A stretch of DNA of 47,500 nt from Cristatella mucedo (taxonomy: Eukaryota; Bryozoa; Phylactolaemata; Cristatellidae). The stretch lies in the NCBI GenBank assembly GCA_009760855.2, contig WPIO01000056.1, positions 372,501-420,000 on the forward strand, written 5' to 3'. Shown piece after piece: positions 1-10,687 of this stretch (positions are counted from its first letter, which is position 1; every line of letters begins with the position of its first letter). The notes beneath the pieces were generated by a model. The model saw nothing but the letters and a program-made list of their open reading frames with translations, did not search any database and had not been told where the DNA came from. The position numbers were made by a program, and so were the translations under genes.

Positions 1-849
1 AGGAGCGCAGCGGCGGGGCGAGCTCTTCTTCCGGGGCGGCGCTCTTCTTCTTCCGGGGCGGCGTCGAGCTGGCTGGCGCCTCTGCGCAGGCCAGCTCGCG
101 TCGGCGCCGCTCCGGCGCCGACGCGTATCCTCCGATGCGCGAGCAAGCGCGCTCGGCCGAGCTTTCGGGTCTCGGCTGCGATCGGCCGCCGCGTTTACCT
201 CTCGCACCTACCTGGGCAGCTCCTTGTATTGGAGCGGAGCGGACGGCAAGAGGCGGGCTGCCTGCGCGTACAGCTGCGCCGCCGCGTGCGCCAGCCTCGG
301 CCTTGGCTCGTCTTCAGGCAGCCTAGAACGAACGTGCGATCGCAAGCGCGGCTGCGGCGGCTGCGGCTGCGGCGGCGGCGGCAGCGAACCGGGCGTGTGT
401 GCCGCGGAGCGTTGCCTCGCTCCGCAGTAGGCGAAGTGCACGTCTCGTTTCCTCGCCGCGGAGCTGCGTCGCTCTCGGCCAACGCTACCGTCGCAGCTGA
501 GGCCGTCGCCCTTCCCGCCTTTCCCGCCAGACCCGCTCTTCCGCCTTGACGCTATGCGGATGCGGATCGCGCGTTTGCGATCGAAGGCGTCCATAGCGGG
601 CGTCACGCACCTCGATATGCGGTCGTAAATCGACTTGAAACGATCCCAGGCCTCCCGCTGGTCCGATCGCTGCATCCGGTCCGGTTCGGCTGGCCGCCGT
701 CGTGAATGCTTCGGCGCTAGAGTGCGAACGAGAGTGAGCCGGCGCAGCCGCTGCTCTGCGACGGCGCCGCTTTGCCGCTGCGGCAGCTGCGACGGCTGCG
801 CAGGATACGCACATAGCGCATAGCGATAGGCTGCGCAGGATACGCGACG
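1..849. other. CpG-rich DNA without a supported gene
   Basis: High-GC sequence with many CpGs. Open frames on both strands overlap one another and are arginine- or alanine-rich, as expected when stop codons are rare. No frame shows a recognisable domain or convincing splice pattern. It could be part of a CpG-island promoter or the edge of a gene outside the window. Confidence 0.5.
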
Positions 850-968
850 GCGCCGCCGCCGCCGCAGCCGCCGCCGCAGCCGCCGCCGCCGCCGCAGCCG
901 CCGCCGCAGCCGCCGCCGCAGCCGCCGCCGCAGCCGCCGCCGCAGCCGCCGCCGCAGCCGCCGCCGCT
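850..968. repeat. 9-bp (GCCGCCGCA)n-type microsatellite
   Basis: A run of about 118 bases made of GCC triplets interrupted by GCA, giving a 9-bp periodicity. Read as protein it gives only poly-Ala, poly-Gly or poly-Arg tracts, so the overlapping open frames are treated as repeat translations. Confidence 0.85.
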
Positions 969-1053
969 GCTCTGCGACGGCGCCGCTGCGGCGGCAAAGC
1001 GGCGGCTGCTTAGGATACGCGCGCTACCCACCTTTGCTGCTGGCGGCAGCAAA

Positions 1054-1065
1054 ATGGCGCTTCAG
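1054..1065 (+). CDS. Candidate micro first exon (MALQ), speculative
   Basis: An ATG in a good start context (A at -3, G at +4) is followed after four codons (Met-Ala-Leu-Gln) by CAG|GTAAAG, a near-consensus splice donor. It lies in a CpG-rich block, where animal genes often begin. No downstream exon was identified, and the frame also stays open to 1395 without splicing, with unremarkable composition. Chance ATG-plus-donor pairs are common, so this is only a flag for transcript data. Confidence 0.18.
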
Positions 1066-2120
1066 GTAAAGTCGCCGCTGCTCGTCCATGCTGCCGCTCG
1101 CAGGCGCGCGAGCGGAGGAGGCGGGCTGGCAATGGTGACCGTCGACTCAGGCGGCGGCTGCTGCGGCGGCGACGGCGGCGTCTGCGCATCGACTTTGGCG
1201 GCGCTCTCTCTCGGCCGCTGGCTCCCTAGCGTCACGCTCGGCCACGTCACGTCAGCGCTCGGTGGCAACCGGCGGAAGGCTGGCGCGCGGACGCGCAGCG
1301 CCGGAAGCTTCCTGGCGACGCGAATCCCCCGTGGACCCCGCGTCGCCGCACCCGTAATAGCGTACCCGCTCCACTTATGGCGGCCTCCCAGCTGACTGGC
1401 CAGCAGGTCAGCGCCGAGTCGGCCGCGCCGGCGTCGGCGAGGCCTCGTTCGCACGCCGAAAGCGCGTCGGCTGACGCTGGCGACTGCCGCACCGCTCGCT
1501 CGCCAACCGAGCGCGTCGCACGTCGGAGCCGCGGGAAAGAGCAGCGCTCTCGCTCCGCGGAGTCGCGCTCACAGCTCCGGCCAGAGCGAGCGGTCGGTAC
1601 TTGCAGCCGGAGCGCGGCGTTTCCGGCTTCAGCCGCGCCGCAGGTACTCCGGCCGAGACGCGGCGGAGCCGGAAACGGCGCCGCGCGAAAAGACCTGCCT
1701 AGAGCAACAAGCTCGGCGCATGCGCGCATCCGCCGGAGTCCTCGAGGCAGAGAGCGAGTCGAAGGGCGACTGGCGACTGTCCTTCATCAGTGGCGCGACT
1801 ACGGGCGCGCGCCGGATTTCCGGTCCGTCAGAGCCGACGCCGACGCGGACGGCATCGACGTCCCGAGGGGGAAGCGGGAAAGCGGGCGGTGACTGAGCGC
1901 GGCACGCCGTTGTCAATTGCGGATGGAACTTAGTGTTTAATGAGACGGCGCGACTGGGCGAATAGATCGACGCGTGTCGCCTACGAGGTGGCTCGCGCTT
2001 CGCGAAGCGTTCACAGGTGGCTCTACCTGGCGGCGGAGCAGCGAAGCCGGCCCAGCGAGCGAGTCGCGGCGAAGTTCTCTGCGAAAAGCGCCGCAAAAGA
2101 CGCAGCGCTACGTCGGTTCT
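1066..2120. other. CpG-rich DNA without a supported gene
   Basis: GC-rich stretch with overlapping short frames on both strands (for example about 171 codons at 1377-1892 plus and 160 codons at 1247-1729 minus). None has protein-like composition or motifs. Nothing else was seen. Confidence 0.5.
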
Positions 2121-2127
2121 TGTAACA

Positions 2128-2255
2128 AATGTAAATATAAATAAAATAACAAACAAATAAACAAATAAACAAAATCAATATATAAATATAATAAATACAT
2201 ACAAGTATATGTCTGTCGGTATAAATAAATATATATGTAAACATATATATGTATC
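2128..2255. repeat. AT-rich simple repeat (AAAT/AAAC/TATA)
   Basis: Abrupt change from GC-rich DNA to a run of AAATAAAC-like and ATATAT units. Low-complexity, no coding signal. Confidence 0.75.
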
Positions 2256-2259
2256 GCTG

Positions 2260-3180
2260 TCGGTTCGGCAAGAGGCGGATCGGCCGATACGAGCCCCATG
2301 TTTGGTTATTTTTTCTCTCACCTGTGGTTGCTTCGCTCGCTGTGACGCTTTGGACGGACGCGAGGTCTCTCGAGCTCTAGATGCTATGCTGCTGATCGGG
2401 AGCGCTGCAGCGACTTGACGGCGCTCGAGGCGACCGAAATCTACGATGACAGAGAGCTCTCTGTCTCTGTAGGGGCCGTCAGGGGCGGATGTAGTACCCA
2501 GGATTTAGACACGACACGAAGACACCTTGCCTTCATCTAACTGGAGGCTGAACAGGGCGTGCCGCGGTAATTCGGCGCCCGGCGCGAATTTTCCGCTTTT
2601 TAAGACGCTGCAGCCCCGGACCGCCCGCTCTGCACGGCTTCCTGGCCAAGTTCGACGCTAGCGGCGTTACTTCGCTGGCCGCCTGCGGAGCGACGCGCGG
2701 CGCGACGCGCGGAGCTCGAAGAAGCCTTCGAAGAACCTTCGGTCCCTTCGTCCGTTGTTTACAGCGTTTGTTTCCCTTCGTTGTTTGCAGCCTTCGTTTG
2801 ATTGCTTCGCTGGGCCAGCTGCTGCCTAGTTACATGCAGGCGACCGACATTGGTGTGCCAATAGTTCTCTCTCTCTCTCTTGGCCATAAGACGCAAAGGT
2901 GCCCAAACAATTAAGTGGAGGCCCCGAGTCTTCAGGCGACGTTCAGTTGCGTCTAGAACCATTGCCATTTCGACGCTGGGCACCCTCAGTCTGTCCTCAG
3001 TCTGACCTCGACTGCGGTGGCCCAGAAGAGAGCGGCAGCTTCCGAATTATGTTGACTACGGATCGCATGTGCCATTTTTAGTCAAAGCACGGCTATTTTG
3101 GTAGCTGGTCAATCATCTGCAACTCTCGCTAACTTGAAAGACGTGGCGCTCGCTCCGATTGACGCATCATGGTACCGGAA
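2260..3180. other. Unassigned intergenic DNA
   Basis: Mixed composition with a short (CT)n at about 2867-2880. Only short open frames (60-75 codons) without recognisable content. Nothing supported. Confidence 0.4.
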
Positions 3181-3958
3181 AATGTATATACATATATATA
3201 TATATACGTACATATACATATAACAGTATCAAAATAGTCACATTATAACATGTGTAGTTATATAATACAGAAAAATACCCATACACACACACGATGTATG
3301 TATACGAGCAGCTCAATACCTTTGGACTCGCTTTGCTAAGTCACAGTAGTTTCGTAACAGAAGACCCCGCTGAGCCATCCTGCCTCTTGACGCAAAAACG
3401 CCACCTTGCGGCGTGATAGACTTTCTCGCTTTTTGTTTTTATAATTATACAATACAATAATACAAATATGTACTAATAAATAATAATAGAGTAATGTAAT
3501 ATAATGTATATGTAAACTGATTTATTGAAAATGTGAATATGCATATGCGTGCAATAACCGGTGGAGCCATGCCCCGCCGGAGTCGCGGGCGCTACGCGAG
3601 ACTCACGGTTTTAAGAACAGGGACCACACAGCTTCCTAGCTGGAAACGACGTCGGAGATGACGTCCTAGAAGCACAGCCGCCGCAATGCCGTCCGTTTCG
3701 CGTGCATAATTTCGAGATCTGCCAGAAGCAGGCTTTATTATCTGGCCACCAGCTGCCGAGGGCGGTCACCGCGAAGGGCCTCACCCCCTTCGTCCGATAG
3801 CAAGCGGTCAAGAGAGACCGGGCTATGGCCGCGCACTTCTCGACCTTGTTCCGGGCCTCCGTGGGCCTCCGCGGACATCCGCGCTGCAGTAAAAAAATAT
3901 CGTCCTTTCGACGATTATATATAAATATAAATATACATATATAAATATAAATAAATAA

Positions 3959-3992
<34 letters not shown>

Positions 3993-4020
3993 TCTAGAGC
4001 CTGAAAATGCAAGGAAGTTC
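3181..4020. other. AT-rich intergenic DNA with TA repeats
   Basis: Contains (TA)n at about 3185-3210, a long AT-rich stretch at 3420-3540, and AT/TATAAA repeats at about 3915-3992. A 186-codon minus frame at 3611-4171 runs through the TA repeat and is judged non-coding. Confidence 0.5.
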
Positions 4021-4324
4021 TCCTGTATAGAGGCAAAATGTATTGCTGCTGCGTGCCGCTATTTATTGCAGACATACTTCTGCACATCGGCCTCTTCCAC
4101 TTGCTACGACTAGGCGCTTCGAAAAGCGAATTCCGCCGAATATCCGGTCGCGCGGTGAATAGGTTTAGCACCGTTGCGCGCGTCGTGCTTGCGGTGCTAA
4201 ACTCTGATTGGTTGGCACCGGAAGCTGCCTGGCAGCAGCAGCAGCAGTAGCTATCGCGTTCGTGATTCGCATCGCGGTGAAAGCAGTCGCATGCCTTGAA
4301 GCCTTCACGCGCTTGCGATATAAG

Positions 4325-4478
4325 TATAATTCATTTGTATAGCGCCACAAGAGAACTTAATCTCTATTCAGGCGCTTCGCAAATGCCTCGGGGTTCGAGC
4401 CCCCCACGACCTCTGCCAGACCTTTGTCGGGGCGAGCACCTTAACCACTGGACCAAACCAACTCGATCGAATAGCCTT
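4325..4478 (-). mobile_element. tRNA-derived SINE, copy 1
   Basis: On the minus strand this begins with a tRNA-like head carrying an RNA polymerase III A box (TGGTCCAGTGG) and a B-box-like GGCTCGAACCCC. It ends in the tail AAGCGCCTGAATAGAGATTA followed by GTTCTCTTG and GGCGCT, then an AT-rich end. The same layout occurs at 11.5 kb and 23.5 kb, which defines a dispersed family. The tail is shared with the LINE fragments in this window. Family assignment is from structure only; no named family is claimed. Confidence 0.85.
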
Positions 4479-4708
4479 CGCAGAAACCGGAGGCGTCCGC
4501 GCCGGAAAGGACGTCGTCTTCGCGTGGCGTCACGAAGTGGCTCATCGCGGGGCTCTGAGTGGCGGCGGGTCGTCGTCGTAGGAGAAAATCTCGCTCAGTC
4601 CTAGCCGCTCGGTGCGAGCGAAGCAGACGAAGCAGACGCCGCCGAACGCTCGGCCGCGCTCTCTGGATCGGCGAGGTCGAAGGTCGAAGAAAGCAGAAAA
4701 CGGCGGCA

Positions 4709-4738
4709 AGCGAAGCGCTCGAAGGCGAGCGCTTCGCT
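4709..4738. repeat. Perfect hairpin, 13-bp arms, 4-nt loop
   Basis: AGCGAAGCGCTCG is followed after AAGG by its exact reverse complement. One of a set of short-loop inverted repeats in this window. Confidence 0.9.
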
Positions 4739-5151
4739 CAGTCGAACTTTCTAGAGTAGAGCTGAAGTACGGCTAGAGTAGGGCGGAAGCTAGCGCATCG
4801 GCGCGGTGGCTTCGCGAGCGCGACAATGGACCGGAAGTAGCTTGCGCCCTCTCTTCTTCTCAGCGTCCCGAGGTAAGCAGGCAATGCTAGCGAGCTGAAA
4901 CAATGAGGTCCATCGATCTTACAGCACGCTCGCGTGACGCTTTACGAGCGCATCGCGTTAGGCACGGCCGCCGCATCGATCCGGCTCCGGCCGCTGCGGC
5001 GACGGTAGAACGACGAGCGGACGAGCGGAGAGACAAGACGCACGACGAGCGAGCCGATGACCCGGCAGTCCCGGCTGCGCGCGATCGTATGCGCACGGCA
5101 GTACCTACTCGACGCCATTTCCTCCTCAGGAGTGACAGATCAGACGACGTA
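4739..5151. other. CpG-rich DNA without a supported gene
   Basis: GC-rich sequence. A 166-codon plus frame from 4903 runs into the (GGC)n tract and reads as arginine-rich low complexity. No domain or splice pattern found. Confidence 0.4.
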
Positions 5152-5153
5152 CT

Positions 5154-5196
<43 letters not shown>

Positions 5197-5242
5197 AGCG
5201 GCGGCGAAGCGGCGGCGGCGGCGGCGAAGCGGCGGCGGCGAA
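5152..5242. repeat. (GGC)n / (GGCGAA) microsatellite
   Basis: About 45 bases of pure GGC triplets followed by GGC interrupted with GAA. Encodes poly-Gly, poly-Ala or poly-Arg depending on frame. Confidence 0.9.
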
Positions 5243-5427
5243 GCGGCAAGACGCGTCGTTGCCGTCGTCAAGCGGCGACCGCCGCATCGTGCAGCCCGTC
5301 ACCGCCGCCACCGGTTTTCAGCAGGGCGGCGTGCTCAGGACATACTTTTCAGACGCAACCCCTTGCATCCCTCTCGCTCCTGGGGACGATGATATATATA
5401 TAGTAATATGCAAAAATAAATAAACGT

Positions 5428-5515
5428 AGAAAAATCGCCGCCTACAGGATTCGAACGCGAGACTTCTGGGGACAGTGTCCACGATATTAGTCCCAGGTGC
5501 AAATCCTCGACGTAA
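5428..5515 (-). mobile_element. Possible tRNA-derived SINE relic
   Basis: On the minus strand a B-box-like GTTCGAATCC is followed by a GC-rich end and then a run of T. The T-arm pairing is degraded and no matching 5' acceptor strand is visible, so it is not a functional tRNA gene. It may be a decayed SINE from a family different from the one at 4.3, 11.5 and 23.5 kb. Confidence 0.3.
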
Positions 5516-5519
5516 GTCA

Positions 5520-6351
5520 ATTTTCTTAGCTTTATGAGAGCGAAAGAAACGCGAAACAGTTCACAGGAAACGCTATCGCGAGTCGCACCATTTCAGGGAC
5601 CTTGCACCGCCCTATTGGTCGAGAGAGCAGCGGCGCTGCCCTAGCCTCGCGACACTCGCGATGCGGGCGACGCCTCTTTTCCGCAACTCAGCCTTTGAAA
5701 AAAGAACAGTTAGTAAGACGGCAGCCTACCGCGGCCGGCGATAGTCGACACTCCATATTTTGGGAGCAGGGGTCAGATTCACGTCGAGGCTTCACCCTCT
5801 GCTCGCACCGCTAAGAGTTTTCATAACGGTTCTGTCGCACTGTCCCGCTGCAGTCCGCCAATGAGAGCAGCAGCCATTTGAGCGACCGACGCTTGGTCTT
5901 CGAAGAGCTGCCGCAAGCTGCTGGAATGACAGCGAGCGATGCTCTTTCAACTCAAGGATACGACGTCAGCAGATGGCTCACGGCTTGCGCCCCGACGCGG
6001 CTCGAAACCCGCGCCGCCATTCGATCTCTCGCGTCAAACAAAGCGTCGCCGCGCGCGCTCTGGTCGGCGCGAGGCGGATCGGCGGTGCAAAAAAAAATGT
6101 TCCCCGGTGCCGATCGCAGGTCTCGGATCGATCTCAGAAGTTGGCGAGTGTGCGCGAGCGCGCGCACATCCGGCGGCAAGGCGGTAGAGGCAGCTCCTTG
6201 CAGAGGTCTCGTTTCTTGGAGTTGCGCCGCGCTCTCTTCGGAGCCGAGTGGACGCGCGCGCCAAGCGAGCGCCGGATGTGCGCGAACTTTGTCAGACCAG
6301 CGTCAGTCTCTCCATCCTCTCCTCCGAGTGCGCCGCGAGTTTCCGAAGTCT
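5520..6351. other. CpG-rich DNA without a supported gene
   Basis: Several overlapping GC-driven frames occur on both strands. A plus frame beginning at 5973 continues across the acidic-protein exon but reads as Arg/His/Leu-rich sequence, typical of the antisense of an acidic reading frame. Nothing else supported. Confidence 0.4.
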
Positions 6352-7675
6352 CTAAGCTTTGGCGAACATCCCGTAAAGAGAGATGGACCTGCGCACGGGC
6401 GTGCGCACCGTGTGCCGCAGCCATCTCGCCGCCTCGTAGGCGTGCGATACGCCGGTGCGGCACATGCACAGCGGACAGCGGAGCGTCGGCCTCCACGCTT
6501 TCGGCTGCGGCGGCAGGTCGGGAAAAAGCGGCTTCCGGCCGCCGCCGCGATGGCCACGACTTTGGCGAGGCCCGTCGGCCGCCGGCCCCCGCCGCCCTTG
6601 CGCCACCTCCGCGGCGTCCGATCTGTGCCGCTGAGACGCGCCGATTGGCGGCAGCGACGTCCTATCCGTCGTCGTCGACGACGACGACGACGTCTCATGG
6701 GCCCGCGTCGACGACCGAGCGCCCGCCGCCACCGTGCCGCCGAGCCGCGGAAGGCGGGCGAAGGCAGCGGGCTTGTTGCGCCGCGCACGCGCGCGCTCGG
6801 AGGGCGACGAAGAGTCGCGAGACGGCGACTCTTCTTCGTCGCCCGCGACTCGGCTTGAGACGCTCGAACGGCCGTCTGCGTCATCGTGGCTGTCGCCGGG
6901 CGTGCCGCTTTCGTCATCATCTTCTTCGTCTTCGTCATCTTCATCTCCTTCATCGTCGTCTTCCGCCGCGCTCGCCTCTGCCTCGTCTACTTCCTCGTCG
7001 CTTTCTTCTGACCTTTCGTCGCTGCCGCCGCCGCCGCCACCGTCGTCTTCCTGCTGCGTCACGTCGCTGTCGCCGCCTCCAACGTCCGGCTCGCCGTCTT
7101 CGTTCTCGTCGTCTTCGCCGTCTCCGAGATCTCGGCCGTCCGCGAGCGCGCGCGCCTCTTCGGCGCTCGCCGCCCCGTCGCCGTCGCTCGCTTGAGTGGC
7201 GTAGTCGCTTCCGCCGTCGGCGCCCTCTTCGCCCGCGCTCGGCGCGGCGTCTGCGGACGCGGCCGCACTTTCGGGCGCCTCCTCCGCCGCCGCCGCTGCT
7301 GCTGCGGCTGTTTCGTCCGCTTCCGGCAGACGTGCGCCGCCGCCCCCGCTGGCGGAGCTGGACGAGCGGCGGCTCGGGCTTCGCGCGGCGGCGGCGGCGT
7401 CGTCGCCGCCGCCGCCGGCGTCAGGACTACGCTGCAGCGCGTCGGGCGTCTGCAGCAGAGTGGCGGCGAGGAACGTGTCCCACAGTTCGTCGGGCTCGAG
7501 CTCGGGCGCAGTCCGAGTGGCGGCCGCGGCGAGTTTCTTACTCAGCCGGCCTTTGATGTGTATGAACGTCGGGTCGGTGGGCACGCTGATGAACTCGGCG
7601 TCCGCAGCGGCGGCGATGGCGGACGCTTCGAGCAGCCGCTGCGTCCTCGCGTGCAGCTTCGTGCTCTCTCTTGGC
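6352..7675 (-). CDS. Exon of an acidic, Ser/Gly/Ala-rich protein of unknown function
   Basis: A minus-strand frame is open for about 440 codons and ends in TAG at 6352. Its apparent start (7584) is GTG, so the exon is better read as beginning at a splice acceptor: tcgtttcag|GCC, with the first exon base at 7675, entered one base into a codon. The first ~70 residues look structured (QRLLEASAIAAA, then VPTDPTFIHIKGRLSKK and ELEPDELWDTFL). The middle is a disordered tract of Asp/Glu/Ser/Gly with EDDDEGDEDDEDEE-type runs. The end is basic, with CPLCMC. Composition suggests a nuclear or chromatin-type protein, but no family was recognised. The 5' exon was not found; an ATG at 7723 reads a different frame that stops at 7538. 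The 3' end may be an artefact if a donor precedes the stop. Confidence 0.6.
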
Positions 7676-7737
7676 CTGAAACGACAGCGCCGCGGCGAGC
7701 GTCGTGACGAAGAGCGTCGTCATCGAGGGCGAGCGAT

Positions 7738-7768
7738 CGGCGAGAGAGAGAGAGCGAGAGAGACAGAG

Positions 7769-7813
<45 letters not shown>

Positions 7814-7836
7814 GAGAGAGAGAGAGCAAGCGCGCC
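7738..7836. repeat. (GA)n microsatellite
   Basis: Interrupted GA dinucleotide run. In translation it gives Arg-Glu or Ser-Leu alternation, which explains several long false frames here. It lies just upstream of the acidic-protein exon on that exon's strand. Confidence 0.95.
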
Positions 7837-8089
7837 CGAGTGAGCGAGCGAGCGCATGGTGGACGGCGTCGAGTCGGGGCAGGCAGGCCCAACGTGGCCG
7901 CTGCGGGCGACGGCGGAGCTGCGTCGCGGGTGGAGCCGCTCGGCGTCGCAAAGACAGAGGGGCAACTGCTTCGCGCTTCGAAACCGAAGCACTTCCGGCG
8001 CACGAGTCGCGCCGCTGGCCAGGGCGCTTGGCCTTAATCTAGCATAACGGCCATGATGACGACTAGTATGTCGTGCTTGACCCGCAAGA

Positions 8090-8650
8090 TGAAATTCTGA
8101 CTCTGATGTGCCCGGCCCGCCGAGCGGCTGAGCTCTTTCGTGCCGAGCTAAAACACTGCACCCGCGCCTATTCGAACCTCGTCGTGCCCTCAGGATTCTC
8201 TACGCACAATAAATTAGCTGTTACATTCATACACTTAAAGTAAGAATCTTTCGCTCGACAGTCTGCGCCCGACTGAGCAACTCAATGCCGCCATTCTTAC
8301 GCAATGACATCGCCTCTTGCGCTGGAACTCACTTCCGACTTGTATCATGACATCTCCTGACTTGATTGATCACATTAAAAAACCCAACTAAAAACGCATC
8401 TATTTACCACAGCACTTAGTCGGTCCCTGTGATTCGACCTTAATGTGCCTATGCGTGCTGACATTGCATGCTGACACTAATCATACTTTAGATGCTGACG
8501 CTGTGCATATTGCCCCTAACCATGTTATTCTTGTCGTTTATTGAGCATGCAACAACTAACCATTTGATCGTGCTTCTTTTGCAGCTGACTTTAAGTGCGT
8601 AGAAAGAGATTGAGCTCTCCGAGGGCGCTATATCAAATGTACTATCTATT
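8090..8650 (+). mobile_element. LINE 3' end, copy A (5'-truncated)
   Basis: Carries the LINE 3' untranslated region seen again in the adjacent copy and elsewhere: words such as TTAGTCGGTCCCTGTGATTC, GTGCCTATGCGTGCTGACA and CCCCTAACCATGTTATTC. It ends in the stem-loop tail (GTAGAAAGAGATTGAGCTCT, then CCGAGGGCGCT) at about 8597-8630. The 5' boundary is uncertain; clear similarity begins near 8345. Confidence 0.75.
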
Positions 8651-9232
8651 GTCTGTCGTGAGCGTCGCAGTTGCCACATTACTCCACTTCTCGCCGACCA
8701 GCACTGGCTACCAGTCAAGCAACGGATTGACTTCAAGGTTTTGTCGCTCACTTTTAGGTCCCTTCATTCTATGGCTCCAGCCTATCTCTCCGAGATACTC
8801 CCCCATCAGGCCAAGCATCGTACCACCCACTTCTCGGAATCCAACAGTCTAGAAATACCTAGTACAAACCTTAAATCCTTTGGAGACCGTGCATTTAGTT
8901 CGTATGCTCCCACAGCCTGGAACTCCCTCCCAACATGCGTCAGAACATCCCCTGACTTGACCACATTAAATTTTTTTTTAAAAACACCTATTTAGGACAG
9001 CATTTAGTGGGTCCCTGTGATTCTTCCTTCATTTGCTTATGCGTGCTGACACTGTGCATGCTGCCACTAACCACATTTGCATGCTGACCCTGTGCATGTC
9101 ACCCCTAACCATGTTATTCATTTTGTTTGTCTTTCAAGCATGATTTTACTTACCATTCAATTGCATTTCCCTTTGCAGCAAATGTAAAGCGCCTAGTCAA
9201 GTATTATTTATTATCTATTTATTATTATGTTA
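8651..9232 (+). mobile_element. LINE 3' end, copy B, with the reverse transcriptase C-terminus
   Basis: The plus frame ending at TAG 8993-8995 reads ADQHWLPVKQRIDFKVLSLT, then SMAPAYLSEILPHQ, then FGDRAFSSYAPTAWNSLP. This is the well-known C-terminal block of L2/CR1-group LINE ORF2 proteins (HWLPVKQRI .. APxYLSELL .. FGDRAFS .. WNSLP). It is followed by the same 3' UTR as copy A, the AAAGCGCCTAG tail, and an AT-rich TTATTATT end. It is heavily 5'-truncated and cannot encode an active enzyme. Copy B directly abuts copy A in the same orientation. Confidence 0.88.
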
Positions 9233-9554
9233 TTATTTTATTATAGTATTATTATTTATCATTCTTCTCGCCCGCGGGGCTCGCTCAAGGTGCTCAATGG
9301 CCTTGACCTCGACCTTGCTCCGCGCTGGCCGTCGCCGGCGCGGAAAGAAAAGCGAGTCACCCCGGAAGTCCTTCGTATATTTGCTTCCATCGAACGGCCC
9401 GCTTGGCGATCTCGTCGCGCAGTTTCTGGTCGTCGCTCCTTCTCGCACCTTCACCTCCTCGCGGCTTCTTCTCTGCAAAGCAGGCGCCATAGCTTCGAAG
9501 CTTCGAGGCGTCGCCGCCGCCACCGCGGGCTGCGCGCGCTACGGCGAGTCGTGG

Positions 9555-9565
9555 ACGGAGGCGGA

Positions 9566-9649
<84 letters not shown>

Positions 9650-9652
9650 AGC
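9555..9652. repeat. (GGC)n microsatellite
   Basis: About 95 bases of near-pure GGC triplets, which create false poly-Gly/Ala/Arg/Pro frames on both strands. Confidence 0.95.
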
Positions 9653-9689
9653 GGCATCCTGCGGGCGCTGCTAAGCAGCAAGCCCGCAT

Positions 9690-9832
9690 ATAATAGTTGT
9701 AATATATATAATAGTTATAATAGTGACTATAGCTATATCGGCGAAATATCGGCGAAATATATATATATATATATATACGTTATATATATATAATATTAAA
9801 TATATATATATATATATATATATATACGCTAT
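9690..9832. repeat. (TA)n / AT-rich repeat
   Basis: TA dinucleotide runs with the short word ATCGGCGAAA repeated around them. No coding signal. Confidence 0.85.
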
Positions 9833-9899
9833 ATCGGCGAAAATCAGCAGCGCCGGTGGACGCCAGAAAGAAAGCTCTGCTTCCAAATCCTAGGCTATA

Positions 9900-9942
9900 T
9901 GTGCGTGCGTTCGTGCGTGCGTGCGTGCGTGCGTGCGTGCGT
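9900..9942. repeat. (GTGC)n microsatellite
   Basis: About ten tandem GTGC/GTGT units. Confidence 0.9.
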
Positions 9943-10033
9943 GTGGGTTCAATTCACAATGAATTGTGAAACAGTTTCTGCGAAACGGTGACGACGCTCG
10001 GGAGCGAGGCTTTTCGGCAGCGCCTGGCGGCCA

Positions 10034-10095
10034 GGTCACGTGCCGCACGCACGCACGGTCACGTGCCGCACGGTCACGTGCCGCACGCACACGCT
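10034..10095. promoter_or_regulatory. Cluster of three CACGTG E-boxes
   Basis: CACGTG occurs at 10037, 10060 and 10075, each within GTCACGTGCCGCAC, the last two spaced 15 bp apart. CACGTG is the palindromic site of bHLH-zip factors such as Myc/Max, USF and MITF/TFE. The cluster lies about 600 bp upstream of a candidate first exon at 10688. It may equally be a short tandem duplication with no regulatory role. Confidence 0.4.
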
Positions 10096-10099
10096 GTCA

Positions 10100-10687
10100 C
10101 GCATTCGAGGCCAGCGTGCGAGCTTGTGTAACTTAGGGGGGGGAGAGGTGGAGGAACGAGTTGGGAACCGATCGGGCGTGCTCGGGCGGAGTTTTGCCGT
10201 GATTCGCTGGGCGAAAACGTTGCGCCTCGCCCGAGAACCGCTGGAACGGATTTCCAGCAAGGCCATCTTCACAGCGAGTCATTTCACGACGTGTCTCGAA
10301 CGCAGAGCTTCAGCGAGTGCTGGCGGCATGTGGCGAAGGAGCGAGAAACTGCGGATGGACAGCGAAACGCCCGAAACGCTGAATGCACCGAGGCACCTGC
10401 TCCTCCCCCCCGAGCGTCGCAGGGCCCGCTTCGCCTCCCCTCGCGTGGCGAGCGACGACGGTAAGCGAAGCAGGGTGCGTGCGGTGCTTCCGGTGCGCTT
10501 CCGAGAGAGCGCCAGTTGGATCAGTCAACGCCGTGGCGCATCCGCGAAGGCGCCGTTGCTACGCGCGGCGAGAGCGTAGAGCTGCGAGCGTGAATTATTT
10601 AGTGTGCGTCCCGAAAGCCCGTCCTTCGTCAATCTTTCAGTACCGGGCTTAGCGGAAGTCGAGCGAGCTAGGGGCAGGAGACGCGCA
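10100..10687. other. CpG-rich DNA upstream of a candidate first exon
   Basis: GC-rich with overlapping short frames and no domain. Its position before the ATG-plus-donor at 10688 would fit a CpG-island promoter and 5' leader; this is inference. Confidence 0.35.

Noticed and set aside
4038-4250. 70-codon hydrophobic plus-strand frame (MYCCCVPLFIADILLHIGL...)
   Set aside because: Ends in a CAG repeat, has no donor or homologue, and sits between a TA repeat and a SINE; probably chance.
5973-7556. 527-codon plus-strand open frame opposite the acidic-protein exon
   Set aside because: Reads almost entirely as Arg/His/Leu/Pro, the antisense image of Asp/Glu/Ser/Gly codons. No motif; the opposite strand explains the open frame better.
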